A stretch of 37,771 nt of DNA, from positions 1-37,771 of the forward strand of contig JACQCD010000062.1 in assembly GCA_016201825.1 (NCBI GenBank). Direction: 5' to 3'. Below, one piece after another: positions 5,884 through 13,690 of the stretch. The notes under the pieces were generated by a model. The model saw only the letters and a program-made list of their open reading frames with translations, was not told the DNA's origin and ran no database searches. The DNA comes from Nitrospirota bacterium (lineage in GTDB: Bacteria > Nitrospirota > Nitrospiria > 2-01-FULL-66-17). Both the position numbers and the translations under genes were made by a program. The stretch's first letter is position 1. Each line of letters opens with the position of its first letter.

Positions 5884-7584
5884 CTACGAAACATCTCGGT
5901 TCGGAACGGTGGAATAGGGAGGGAGAGTCCTCAACCGGGGATCGTCGACCGGGGCACCGATCGTAAAATGATACAGGCTCTGGTACCGCAAGGTCTTTAG
6001 CCCCAGCACGGCGTGCATCGGATCGTCAAAGAAACACCCGATGCCGGTGCCGCGGATCCCCGCCGCCTCGGCTTCAAGATACAGAACCTGGCCGACGACG
6101 CCGCTTTCCCAAAAGAGCCGAGGATAGAACCAGGCCCCGTGCTGCTGCAACGGCCGCTCAAAGTCCGCGATCATACCGAGGCTCAAACAGCCGTCGGCCG
6201 CAATCGCTTGATGGCAGGACACCTGCTCGGCCAGCTCCCGCGCATCCCCCGTCTGAAGGCGGTAGAGCTCAAGACCTTCGGGACATGCTTCCGGTTTTTC
6301 CCAGGCAAAGTCTGGTTTCATCTCGGCCCGGATCGCCGCCGTCTGCGCGGGGTCACGGACCAGGAAATAGATGCCGGGATCGATATCTTGCACGCGGTGA
6401 ATGAAGAGGGCCAGGTGGATGAGCGGCGTCCAGGGGAGCGTATTGAAGGGGAATTGCCCCGGCCCCGCCAGAGTCTTGGCCAACAGTTGATACAACGTGG
6501 TGCGAGTGATGCCGGTCCGGCCGTCCAAGGCCACGGCGCTGCGGCGCTGATAGATCATCTGGCGAAGTGAAATCGGCGCCGAACCCGCTGCGTCGCTTGG
6601 CAATGGGGCCGCAAGCCCATTCTCTCGGGTGGCGCAGCGACCGACCGCAAGCAATGGGCCCATCGGTCGAGAGGTCCTAAACACGGAATCGGTGGGCGGC
6701 TTCTTGGTCGCCGCGGCCACCTCTTCGATGATCGGCCACTCCACATGGCGTTGGCTGAGGGCATTCGGCTTGCCCTGCCAGGGCAGGGTCGCAAAGGTCG
6801 CCAGCATGTCGCTTGCCAACGCGAGTGTTCGACAGGACGTTCCCTGCGGATAGACCGCCAGCACACAGTCGGGCTCTTCGACTTCGGCCCCTTGGGGGTG
6901 GACGACGCCCAGCAGGCCGGCCACGGATTCGGTTCCCAGATCGTCCAGCAGGGTCGCGTGCCAGCCCAAAGCCGCGGCGGCCAGAGTCACGGCGGCGATG
7001 GCGTGCCCCGCATCGTGCTGGCAGTAGCGATAGGCCCGTTCACCATATTTCCAGGCCTCCCGCCAGTGCACCGACGTCAATCCGATCAGGAGCACCGGTT
7101 GTGGCAGGCCGTTGGTCAACGCCTGCCAGGTCCCCACGGGAAACTCAGCGCGTCGCTCCAACGCATGTTCGGCGGGCGCGTAATGACAGACCATCGGGGT
7201 CGTGCACAGCCCGGCGATCGGACCACAGACCACATAACCCTCGGTCGGATGGAGATTGCCGCTGGATGGGTTGATCCGCAGCGCCCAGGATGCGTCTCCC
7301 GCTTGTTTCCACGCCGAGAGAGCCAGGCTGTCGGAGAAGAGCTGCGACACGGTGCGATGCGTGAAGGGCTGCGGCGGGACCTGGCCCGCCACAAAGGCCG
7401 CGTCATAGAGAGGTTCCCTGCTAGGCGGAATATGGTCCAGCGCGATCAACGGCGCGCCCTCATACCGCCGAAAGGGGTTGGGCTGCGTGGCCCAGTCCAT
7501 CTGTCGTGGCGCGCGCGCATAGGCATGAAAATCGTGTTTGGTCGCCTGATGGTAGGCGATGACCTGGGTCAGTGTGTCAGGCAT
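5884..7584 (-). CDS. SagB/ThcOx-family protein with two nitroreductase domains
   Basis: A 566-residue FMN-dependent oxidoreductase of the SagB/ThcOx type, with two tandem nitroreductase-like domains. Domain one (about 75-245) contains RINPSSGNLHPTEGYVV (103-119) and WREAWKYGERAYRYCQHDAGHA (174-195). Domain two (about 340-550) starts at RQMIYQRRSAVALDG. It also carries SCHQAIAADGCLSLG and WESGVVGQVLYLEAEAAGIRGTGIG. SagB proteins oxidise azolines to azoles in thiazole/oxazole-modified peptides. The twin-domain form is widely found alone, without SagC/D cyclodehydratase genes, as here. A peptide-modifying role is therefore not supported, and the substrate is unknown. It is divergent from the dioxygenase gene, with a palindrome in between. 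Confidence 0.88.
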   Translation of the reverse strand: MPDTLTQVIAYHQATKHDFHAYARAPRQMDWATQPNPFRRYEGAPLIALDHIPPSREPLYDAAFVAGQVPPQPFTHRTVSQLFSDSLALSAWKQAGDASWALRINPSSGNLHPTEGYVVCGPIAGLCTTPMVCHYAPAEHALERRAEFPVGTWQALTNGLPQPVLLIGLTSVHWREAWKYGERAYRYCQHDAGHAIAAVTLAAAALGWHATLLDDLGTESVAGLLGVVHPQGAEVEEPDCVLAVYPQGTSCRTLALASDMLATFATLPWQGKPNALSQRHVEWPIIEEVAAATKKPPTDSVFRTSRPMGPLLAVGRCATRENGLAAPLPSDAAGSAPISLRQMIYQRRSAVALDGRTGITRTTLYQLLAKTLAGPGQFPFNTLPWTPLIHLALFIHRVQDIDPGIYFLVRDPAQTAAIRAEMKPDFAWEKPEACPEGLELYRLQTGDARELAEQVSCHQAIAADGCLSLGMIADFERPLQQHGAWFYPRLFWESGVVGQVLYLEAEAAGIRGTGIGCFFDDPMHAVLGLKTLRYQSLYHFTIGAPVDDPRLRTLPPYSTVPNRDVS

Positions 7585-7627
7585 AGGTTGACCCGATGGT
7601 ACACGATTTGTCCTCTGGGTGGTGATG

Positions 7628-7669
7628 CCCTTCCCGGAAGGGTTACCTTATGATATGACGTGATATGAT
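7628..7669. promoter_or_regulatory. Palindrome and TATGAT boxes between divergent genes
   Basis: CCCTTCC-C-GGAAGGG (7628-7642) is a perfect interrupted palindrome with 7-base arms. It is followed by two TATGAT boxes (7649-7654 and 7664-7669) ahead of the dioxygenase gene. The palindrome would cover the -35 position of the first box, and it sits 43 bases upstream of the divergent SagB-type start. A transcription factor bound here could control both genes. No good -35 consensus was found. Confidence 0.45.
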
Positions 7670-7717
7670 GCGATGAGAACTTCCAGGCTCGCACCTTAGA
7701 TGAAGGAGCGAGGAGAC

Positions 7718-8524
7718 ATGACCCAATCCAAAGACGCACAGGTGCAAGCGCCTGAGCGCATGCCGTCCATCTTCCTCGCGCACGGCTCGCCCTTCTTGCT
7801 CGACGACGCGGGGTGGGTGGCGGAGCTGAACCAATGGGCGGACGCGATGCCGCGCCCGACTGAGGTTCTCATGCTCTCGGCCCACTGGGAGCAAAAGCCG
7901 GTCACCCTGGGCGCGACGCGGACCGTTCCCCTCATCTATGATTTCTCCGGGTTTCCGGAGAAGTACTACCGGGTGACGTATCCCGCGCCAGGCGCTCCCA
8001 GGCTTGCCGAACGAGTTCGGGACCTGCTCGGCACGACCCAGCCGATCGCCGAGGACCCCAGCAGAGGACTGGATCATGGCGCGTACGTTCCGCTCATCGC
8101 GATGTACCCCGACGCCGACGTTCCCGTGCTCCAGGTGTCTCTTCCGACGATGGATGCGCCCACGCTCTTTGCGCTCGGACGCGCGCTCACCCCGCTTCGT
8201 CGCGAGGGAGTGCTCGTCGTGGGCAGCGGATTCTTGACGCACAACTTGCGCGCCATCGACCTGCGGTCGAACCCGGAGACGCCCTCATGGGCGGCGGAGT
8301 TCGACGCGTGGGCCGCGGATGTCCTGGCTCGCCAAGAGGTGGACGCGCTTCTCGACTACCGGAACCGGGCCCCGGGTGTGCGACAGGCGCTTCCGACGCA
8401 CGAGCACTTCGTCCCGGTCGTCGTCGCCATGGGGGCTGCCGTCGAGGAGCCGGGCATCGTGGAGTTCCCGATTACGGGATTTTTCGCCGGTTCGTTGACG
8501 CGACGTTCGGTGCAGTTCGGCTAA
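7718..8524 (+). CDS. ygiD: Class III extradiol dioxygenase, DODA/YgiD type
   Basis: A 268-residue LigB-superfamily enzyme of the 4,5-DOPA extradiol dioxygenase group, which opens catechol rings with a bound metal ion. The metal ligands are visible: H22 in AHGSP, H56 in SAHWE and a third histidine in the HEH at 228-230. The conserved GLDHGAYVPL and GSGFLTHNLR motifs are also present, as in E. coli YgiD. An ATG at 7700 is in frame. The ATG at 7718 is preferred because AAGGAG (7703-7708) lies nine bases upstream, while 7700 has no ribosome binding site. The natural substrate of bacterial members is mostly unknown. Confidence 0.9.
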   Translation: MTQSKDAQVQAPERMPSIFLAHGSPFLLDDAGWVAELNQWADAMPRPTEVLMLSAHWEQKPVTLGATRTVPLIYDFSGFPEKYYRVTYPAPGAPRLAERVRDLLGTTQPIAEDPSRGLDHGAYVPLIAMYPDADVPVLQVSLPTMDAPTLFALGRALTPLRREGVLVVGSGFLTHNLRAIDLRSNPETPSWAAEFDAWAADVLARQEVDALLDYRNRAPGVRQALPTHEHFVPVVVAMGAAVEEPGIVEFPITGFFAGSLTRRSVQFG

Positions 8525-8613
8525 GGTCGCGAACCGGGGATGACACATCAGATCGCATGGCAAGGTCGGAGTATAGGGGCATTCGTTCGGCGAACAACCA
8601 CGGGAGGGACATG

Positions 8614-9229
8614 ATGAAGAACGATTTCAAACGGGTGATCTGCGTGCTTGCCGTGTGTGCGCTGATGGTCGGTCTGCCGGTCTGGGCTCAGGCCGAGATG
8701 GCCAGGTACAACGTGGACCTGGACCACTCCATCGTGGGGTTCGAGGTGCCTCACTTTGATTTCCAAAACGACCGGACGGTTCACGGACTACCAAGGCTTC
8801 ATCGTCATGGATCCGGAAACCAAGGAGGTCAAGACCATCGAGGCGACGATTCAGACCGCATCCGTCAACACCAACCAAAAGAAACGCGACGAACATCTGC
8901 GCAGTCCCGACTTCTTCAACGTCCAGAAATTCCCGACGATGACCTATAAGATGAAGCGCTACACGAAAACGGGCGAGACCTACACCGCGGTCGGCGATCT
9001 CACCCTGTTAGGCGCGACCAAGGAGGTCACCCTGGTTGGTACGTTGAACGGCGTGGTGACCGACGGGATGGGGAATGCCCGCGCGGGTTTTACCGGCGAA
9101 GGGACGATCAATCGCAAAGACTTCGGGATGGTGTGGACCAAGCTCTTGGATAATGGGGGGCTCGTGGTTGGCGATACCGTCAAGCTGAAACTCGAAATTG
9201 AATGCATCAAGGAGAAGAAGAAGCCATAG
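8614..9229 (+). pseudogene. yceI: YceI-family periplasmic protein with a frameshift
   Basis: The reading frame starts at ATG 8614 (a second ATG lies at 8611) behind GGGAGG at 8602-8607. It encodes a signal peptide (MKNDFKRVICVLAVCALMVG, then WAQA) and the YceI start YNVDLDHSIVGFEVPH. At about 8751-8758 the frame breaks. The rest of the lipocalin-like YceI domain (ISKTTGRFTDYQGF, LRSPDFFNVQKFPTM, FTGEGTINRKDFGM, VKLKLEIEC) continues in the next frame to 9229. Removing one T from the TTT at 8755-8757 rejoins the two parts as VPHL-ISKTTGRF. YceI proteins bind long isoprenoid lipids in the periplasm. Either this is a recent inactivating insertion or a sequencing error in a homopolymer; everything else is well conserved. 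Confidence 0.85.
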
Positions 9230-9404
9230 GGGGCCTGCTGTTCTGGGCGGCTGTCGGCGACCAGCCGGGCAGCCGCCCGCTTAGGGACCGTGCTGCACAA
9301 TCAGCCATCAAGCTCGTTTCCGAGCCCGCCCGGAGCGTCGCCGGCGCAGATCGAACCAAGATCGCGAAGTCGTTCGATACCGCCCTATGGCGGGGATCAC
9401 ATCC

Positions 9405-10247
9405 TTAATCGTGACGCTCGGTCTGGTCCGCCTGAGCGGACGGGGTCGCCTCAGCGTGACCCCATGCAGGGTGTGCGATCCCCAATCGCACCGCGCGCGC
9501 GACATCCCGCTCCTCGTTCGGCAGGCCATACCGGCGCTGAATCTCCGACACGCGGGTGGCGCAGCGCCTGGCGAGCTCGGCGTCGGGGCGGGCTTCGTAC
9601 ACGTCGGCCAGGCCGCGCAGCGCTTCCGCCTCGCCCGCCGCGTCCCCCAAACTGATGAAGTGGCCGGCTGAGTAATTGAAACACGTTTCGGCCTCTCGGA
9701 GCTGTCCCGCGTGCAGGAACACCTGCCCCAACTTCCCCCACGTACCCGCCAAACCTTCTTCGTACCCCGTGTGCTTGTGCAGATCGATGGCCTGCTTGAG
9801 CAGCGCAATGGCGTCGTCCAGGCGGCGCGCGTCGGCGTCCAGCATGGCGAAATTGCTCAAGAGAATGCCCAACGACCGCTGATCGCCGACCGGCTCTAAC
9901 AAATCGCGGGCCTCCAAGTAATACGCCCGGGCGCGGTCCGGTTCGCCGAGTTCCCGCGAGAGATTCCCGAGATTCACGAGGGTCTGGCCGACCGTGCGCG
10001 CGTCAAAGGCTCCGCGTTGAAGCGCCAAGACCTCCTCGTACGACGCGCGCGCCCGCTGGTGGTTGCCAAGCGCCGCGTACACCGAGCCGAGGTTCATGAG
10101 CACGGGGATGAGCCGCTGCGGGTCGTCGCGTTGGCGCTCCTCGGGCAGGACGTCCTCGAAACATCGTCGGGCGCCGTCGAGGTTCCCGCGATGCAGGAAG
10201 ATCATCCCGCGAAGAAACGCGTCGGAATGGGGTGGGTCCGGTGACAT
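9405..10247 (-). CDS. TPR-repeat protein A
   Basis: A protein of about 280 residues made almost entirely of tetratricopeptide repeats. Examples are MNLGSVYAALGNHQRARASYEEVL, LVNLGNLSRELGEPDRARAYYLEARD and the GLAGTWGKLGQVFLHAGQLREAETCF unit. TPR scaffolds bind other proteins; no catalytic domain is present. The ATG at 10247 (MSPDPPHS) is preferred. The frame is open to 10397, but the extra 50 residues are not repeat-like. It is clearly a paralogue of the TPR protein at 22585-23364: the two share RARAYYLEARD and a C-terminal RRYGLP motif. It is divergent from the YefM-type gene. Confidence 0.82.
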   Translation of the reverse strand: MSPDPPHSDAFLRGMIFLHRGNLDGARRCFEDVLPEERQRDDPQRLIPVLMNLGSVYAALGNHQRARASYEEVLALQRGAFDARTVGQTLVNLGNLSRELGEPDRARAYYLEARDLLEPVGDQRSLGILLSNFAMLDADARRLDDAIALLKQAIDLHKHTGYEEGLAGTWGKLGQVFLHAGQLREAETCFNYSAGHFISLGDAAGEAEALRGLADVYEARPDAELARRCATRVSEIQRRYGLPNEERDVARAVRLGIAHPAWGHAEATPSAQADQTERHD

Positions 10248-10360
10248 GGGCACGTTCGCAACTCGGAGCGAAACCCCACAGCCATACCACGGGTCGCGAA
10301 TGAGTGTCAAAGCCTGCGCGCCGGGAGGCGTCTGTTGTTCGTAGGGGAAGCGGCCACCGC

Positions 10361-10390
10361 TTGACGCCATCAGGTGTCCGGCCCTATACT
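10361..10390 (+). promoter_or_regulatory. Sigma-70-type promoter of the YefM-type antitoxin gene
   Basis: TTGACG (10361-10366) and TATACT (10385-10390), with an 18-base spacer, form the best -35/-10 pair in the window. Transcription would begin near 10397, giving a short leader with CGGAGG at 10405-10410, seven bases before the ATG at 10418. Confidence 0.7.
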
Positions 10391-10417
10391 GCGGCACCTT
10401 GTGTCGGAGGTGTATCG

Positions 10418-10633
10418 ATGAAGACCGTGACCACCGAACACGCCAAAGCCGAGTTGTCCCGCCTGGTCCGCCAATCGGTCAAAGGGCACGAGGCCTTCCG
10501 GATTACGCACGAAGACGGGGAGGCGGTGCTCCTCTCGCGCGAAGATTATGACACGCTGATGGAGACCTTGGAGGTCTTGATCGATTCCGAGCGAGATCAG
10601 GGGCCGCCCCCTCACCATCGGCGATCCTCCTAG
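10418..10633 (+). CDS. YefM/Phd-family antitoxin, no toxin partner
   Basis: A 71-residue protein with the complete YefM/Phd N-terminal domain: MKTVTTEHAKAELSRLVRQS, then AFRITHEDGEAVLLSREDYDTLMETLEVL. These proteins repress their own operon and neutralise YoeB/Txe-type RNases. The toxin-binding C-terminal tail is short and unusual (DQGPPPHHRRSS), and no toxin gene follows. Instead, a palindromic repeat element begins at the last base of the stop codon. The start is supported by CGGAGG seven bases upstream and by a strong promoter. It is either an orphan regulator or the remnant of a pair whose downstream part was lost. Confidence 0.82.
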   Translation: MKTVTTEHAKAELSRLVRQSVKGHEAFRITHEDGEAVLLSREDYDTLMETLEVLIDSERDQGPPPHHRRSS

Positions 10634-10758
10634 GAGCCTGTCCATGAATGGCCATCTGCCGCGTTCTCGGTCGCTCAGCAATCCTCACGTACGCCCCAGT
10701 ACGCTCCGGTTGCTTCGCTCCCTGCGGCCTTGCATCTGGCCATCCCTGAACAGGCTCC
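10633..10758. repeat. Palindromic repeat element, copy 1
   Basis: A 126-base element bounded by GGAGCCTGT (10633-10641) and its perfect complement ACAGGCTCC (10750-10758). The imperfect inverted pairing extends to about 27 bases per arm. The inner part carries a 27-base core (10683-10709) that matches the inverse of 26200-26226 at 25 of 27 positions. Further shared blocks are GCCATCTGC on one side and CCTTGCATCTG on the other. No ORF is encoded, as in a MITE or REP-type repeat. It begins on the stop codon of the YefM-type gene. Confidence 0.75.
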
Positions 10759-10852
10759 ATCACACCGTGAATCAGACAAGGGCCTAGGCGCGCACCCCCG
10801 ATTTTGCGCAGCGCGCGATTTCTTTCCGCTATCCCGCCGCGGTGCTTGTTTC

Positions 10853-10881
10853 TTGCGGGCGGCGCCGCAATCTGCTACAGT
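10853..10881 (+). promoter_or_regulatory. Candidate promoter for the gpsA operon
   Basis: TTGCGG (10853-10858) and TACAGT (10876-10881), separated by 17 bases, fit a sigma-70 promoter. It would start transcription around 10888, about 100 bases before the gpsA ATG. Only three to four positions of each box match consensus, so this is tentative. Confidence 0.4.
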
Positions 10882-10988
10882 CCTTCAGTTTTCTGTTCGC
10901 TCTCACCCGACGTGGATCAGGATCGTACAAGCGGCCTCTCGATCGTAGCGCGCCGCCGTCGCATCGTGGCGGCGCGGACCGTCGCGCG

Positions 10989-12053
10989 ATGACCGGCGGC
11001 GTCTTCGCGGTCATCGGCGCGGGCGCGTGGGGGACCGCGCTGGCTCACCTGGCGGCCGGCATCGGGCACCGGGTCCGTCTGTGGTGCTACGAACCCGACG
11101 TCGCGGTGGCCATCGCCTCCGACCACCGCAACCATCGCTACCTGCCCGGGATCAGCTTATCGTCCAGCGTGTCCCCCACCACCGACCTCGCCGAGGCCGT
11201 GACGGGCGTCGACGTGGTGATCCTGGTCGTGCCGTCGCACGCGTTCAGGGCCGTGTTGACGCGCCTGGCGGCGCATCTGCCGGTCGGCGTTCCGTTGGTC
11301 TCGGCGACGAAAGGGATCGAGGTCGAAACGCTGGCGCTGATGACCGACATCCTGCGCGATCTCCTCCCCGCGGAGGGCCGGCACGCCCTGGCCGTCCGGT
11401 CCGGGCCGTCATTCGCCGCGGAGGTCGCGCGGGGCGCGCCGGCGGCGGTCGCATTGGCGTGCCGGGATCCGCGCGTCGGGCGGCGCCTCCAGGATGCGTT
11501 GACCACCGACGCCTTCAAGTTGTTCACCACGCCCGACGTCATCGGGGTGCAGGTCGGCGGCGCGCTGAAGAACGTCATCGCGCTCGCGGCCGGGGGTTCC
11601 GACGGCTTGGGGTTCGGCGCGAACGCTCGCGCGGCGCTGATCACGCGCGGCCTCGCCGAGATCGCGCGGCTCGGCGTCGCGATGGGTGGCCAGCCCTGGA
11701 CGTTCTCGGGGTTGTCGGGCCTGGGTGACCTTGTCCTGACCTGCACCGACACTCAGAGCCGCAACCGAACCGTCGGCTATCGGATCGGCCGTGGCGAATC
11801 GCTGGCCCGGATCATGGCGGACGCGAGCTTCGTCGCCGAAGGCGTCCAGACCGTCCGCGCGGCCTACGCGTTGTCCAGGAAATACCGTGTGTTGATGCCG
11901 ATCGTGGAACAGGTCTACGCCGTCCTCTACGAGGGCAAAGACCCGCGTAAGGCCGTCACCGATCTGATGGAGCCGTCCGTCGGGGATGAACTGGCGCGGC
12001 CCGCCGAGCGCCCGGGAGAGGGACGCGGCCACGACCCGACCGGGGCCGGCTAG
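10989..12053 (+). CDS. gpsA: Glycerol-3-phosphate dehydrogenase [NAD(P)+]
   Basis: A 354-residue cytosolic enzyme that reduces dihydroxyacetone phosphate to sn-glycerol-3-phosphate for phospholipid synthesis. The N-terminal Rossmann motif GAGAWGTA lies at 10-17. Other family blocks are RSGPSFAAEVARG, the catalytic lysine in GALKNVIAL (around 194), LITRGLAEIARLG, GLSGLGDLVLTCT and SRNRTVGYRIGRG. The ATG at 10989 puts the Rossmann fold at the very N-terminus. The frame is open further upstream, but that part is not conserved in character. The C-terminal 25 residues are a Pro/Gly-rich extension. It is the first gene of a likely operon with the phosphate transporter (17-base gap). Confidence 0.95.
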   Translation: MTGGVFAVIGAGAWGTALAHLAAGIGHRVRLWCYEPDVAVAIASDHRNHRYLPGISLSSSVSPTTDLAEAVTGVDVVILVVPSHAFRAVLTRLAAHLPVGVPLVSATKGIEVETLALMTDILRDLLPAEGRHALAVRSGPSFAAEVARGAPAAVALACRDPRVGRRLQDALTTDAFKLFTTPDVIGVQVGGALKNVIALAAGGSDGLGFGANARAALITRGLAEIARLGVAMGGQPWTFSGLSGLGDLVLTCTDTQSRNRTVGYRIGRGESLARIMADASFVAEGVQTVRAAYALSRKYRVLMPIVEQVYAVLYEGKDPRKAVTDLMEPSVGDELARPAERPGEGRGHDPTGAG

Positions 12054-12070
12054 GTGGTCCGGAGGGTGCC

Positions 12071-13690
12071 ATGGGGCACATGATCCTGGAGCTGGCGGGC
12101 GGCGTCAGCCTCCTGCTGTACGGCCTGCACCTCGCGGGTGAGGGCCTCCAGGCCGTGGCCGGGACACGACTTCGGTATATCCTGGCCTCGATCACCAAGA
12201 ATCGTATCCTCGGGCTGGGCGCGGGCGCGCTCATCACCGCCATTCTGCAAAGCAGCAGCGCCACCACCGTCATGCTGGTCGGGTTCACCGGGTCGGGGCT
12301 CTTGACCTTGCGCCAAACTATGGCGGTGATTTTGGGGGCGGATATCGGCACGACGGCGACCGTCCAGCTCCTCGCGTTCCCCATCTTCCGCTACGCCCTG
12401 GGGGTCGTCGCCCTCGGCTTCCTGCTCTTCTTCTTCGGGCGCGACCGCCGGACGAAAACGATCGGGACCGCGATCCTGGGGTTCGGGTTGATCTTCCTCG
12501 GCCTGCGCTCGATCTCCTCCGGGATGGCGCCGCTGGCCGATGCCCCGCAAATGAGGGAGGTGCTTGCGTCGTTGGGGGACTATCCCCTCGTCGGCATCGC
12601 CGTGGCCGCGGGGTTGACCGGGTTGTTGCACAGCAGCGCCGCCACCATCGGGATCGCCCTCGCGCTGGCGGCGCAGGGCCTGCTCACGCTCCACGCCGGA
12701 CTGCCGATCATCCTTGGCGCGAATATCGGGACCTGCGTCCCGGCGCTCATCTCGAGCGTGGGCGGCCTGCCCGAGGCCAAGCGGGTCGCCCTCGCGCACA
12801 CGCTGTTCAAGGTCGCCGGCGTCGCGCTGGTGTTCCCGCTGCTGCCGCTGTTCGAGCGTTGGGTCGTCGCCTCGACCGACGACCTGTCCCACCAGGTGGC
12901 CAACGCGCACACGCTCTTCAACCTTGGGCTTGCCGTGGTCTTCCTGCCGTTCACGGTTCCGTTCGCCAACGTGGTCTCCCGGCTTGTCCGCGAGCGGCCG
13001 CAGGCGGATGAGTGGGCGCAGCCGAAGTACCTCGACCCCCACGTCCTCGACGTGCCCTCGCTGGCGCTGGGCCAGGCCACCCGCGAAGCCCTGCGCATGG
13101 CCGACCTCGTCCAGGAGATGGTGCGGGATACGATTCGGGTGTTCGAACACGGCGATCAGGAATTGTTGGAGGAGATCGAGCGGAAGGAGGATTGGGTCGA
13201 CAGCCTCAACCGCGACATCAAGCTGTACATCACGAAGCTCTCGGAGAAGTCCCTGAGCAAGGAGCAGCTCGATCGGGAGATGGTGCTGCTGGCCGTCATC
13301 AACGACTTGGAGAACATCGGCGACATCGTCGATAAGAATCTCATGGAATTGGCGAAGAAAAAACTGTATAAGGATCTGAGGTTCTCGGACACGGGCCTGC
13401 GCGAGATGGTTGACTTGCACCGTCAGGTCGTGAAGAACTTCGAGCGCGTGATCGCCGCGTTCGCCAGCCAAGACGCCGAGTTGGCGAAGCGGGTGATCGA
13501 GGAAAAAGCGCGGATCAGCCAGAGGGAGCGAGAACTGAAGCAAGCCCACATCCATCGCCTGCACGCGGGGCTGCCCGAATCGATCGAAACGAGCGCCATC
13601 CACTTGGACGTGTTGACCAACCTCAAGCGGATCAACTCCCACGTGACGAATATCGCGTACCCGTTGGTCGATCAGGCCCAGGTCGGCTGA
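12071..13690 (+). CDS. Na/Pi cotransporter family protein with PhoU domain
   Basis: A 539-residue NptA/PF02690-type transporter. The membrane part (about 1-315) shows the internal duplication of the family, with QSSSATTVMLVGF near 60 and HSSAATIGIAL near 195, and GADIGTT/GANIGTC after each. The C-terminal part (about 335-530) is a helical PhoU-like domain, with LLAVINDLENIGDIVDKNLMELA as its signature. Such proteins import phosphate with sodium or export it; the PhoU domain probably gates transport. The start is ATG 12071 behind GGAGG. Its stop overlaps the larB start by one base (TGATG), so the two are coupled. Confidence 0.9.
   Translation: MGHMILELAGGVSLLLYGLHLAGEGLQAVAGTRLRYILASITKNRILGLGAGALITAILQSSSATTVMLVGFTGSGLLTLRQTMAVILGADIGTTATVQLLAFPIFRYALGVVALGFLLFFFGRDRRTKTIGTAILGFGLIFLGLRSISSGMAPLADAPQMREVLASLGDYPLVGIAVAAGLTGLLHSSAATIGIALALAAQGLLTLHAGLPIILGANIGTCVPALISSVGGLPEAKRVALAHTLFKVAGVALVFPLLPLFERWVVASTDDLSHQVANAHTLFNLGLAVVFLPFTVPFANVVSRLVRERPQADEWAQPKYLDPHVLDVPSLALGQATREALRMADLVQEMVRDTIRVFEHGDQELLEEIERKEDWVDSLNRDIKLYITKLSEKSLSKEQLDREMVLLAVINDLENIGDIVDKNLMELAKKKLYKDLRFSDTGLREMVDLHRQVVKNFERVIAAFASQDAELAKRVIEEKARISQRERELKQAHIHRLHAGLPESIETSAIHLDVLTNLKRINSHVTNIAYPLVDQAQVG

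Noticed and set aside
6745-7653. Plus-strand open frame of 302 residues
   Set aside because: Antisense of the SagB/ThcOx gene and rich in Arg/Gly/Pro, as shadow frames are.
12050-13642. Minus-strand open frame of 530 residues
   Set aside because: Antisense of the Na/Pi transporter gene. Composition (Gln/Arg/Asp-rich) is that of a shadow frame in high-GC DNA.
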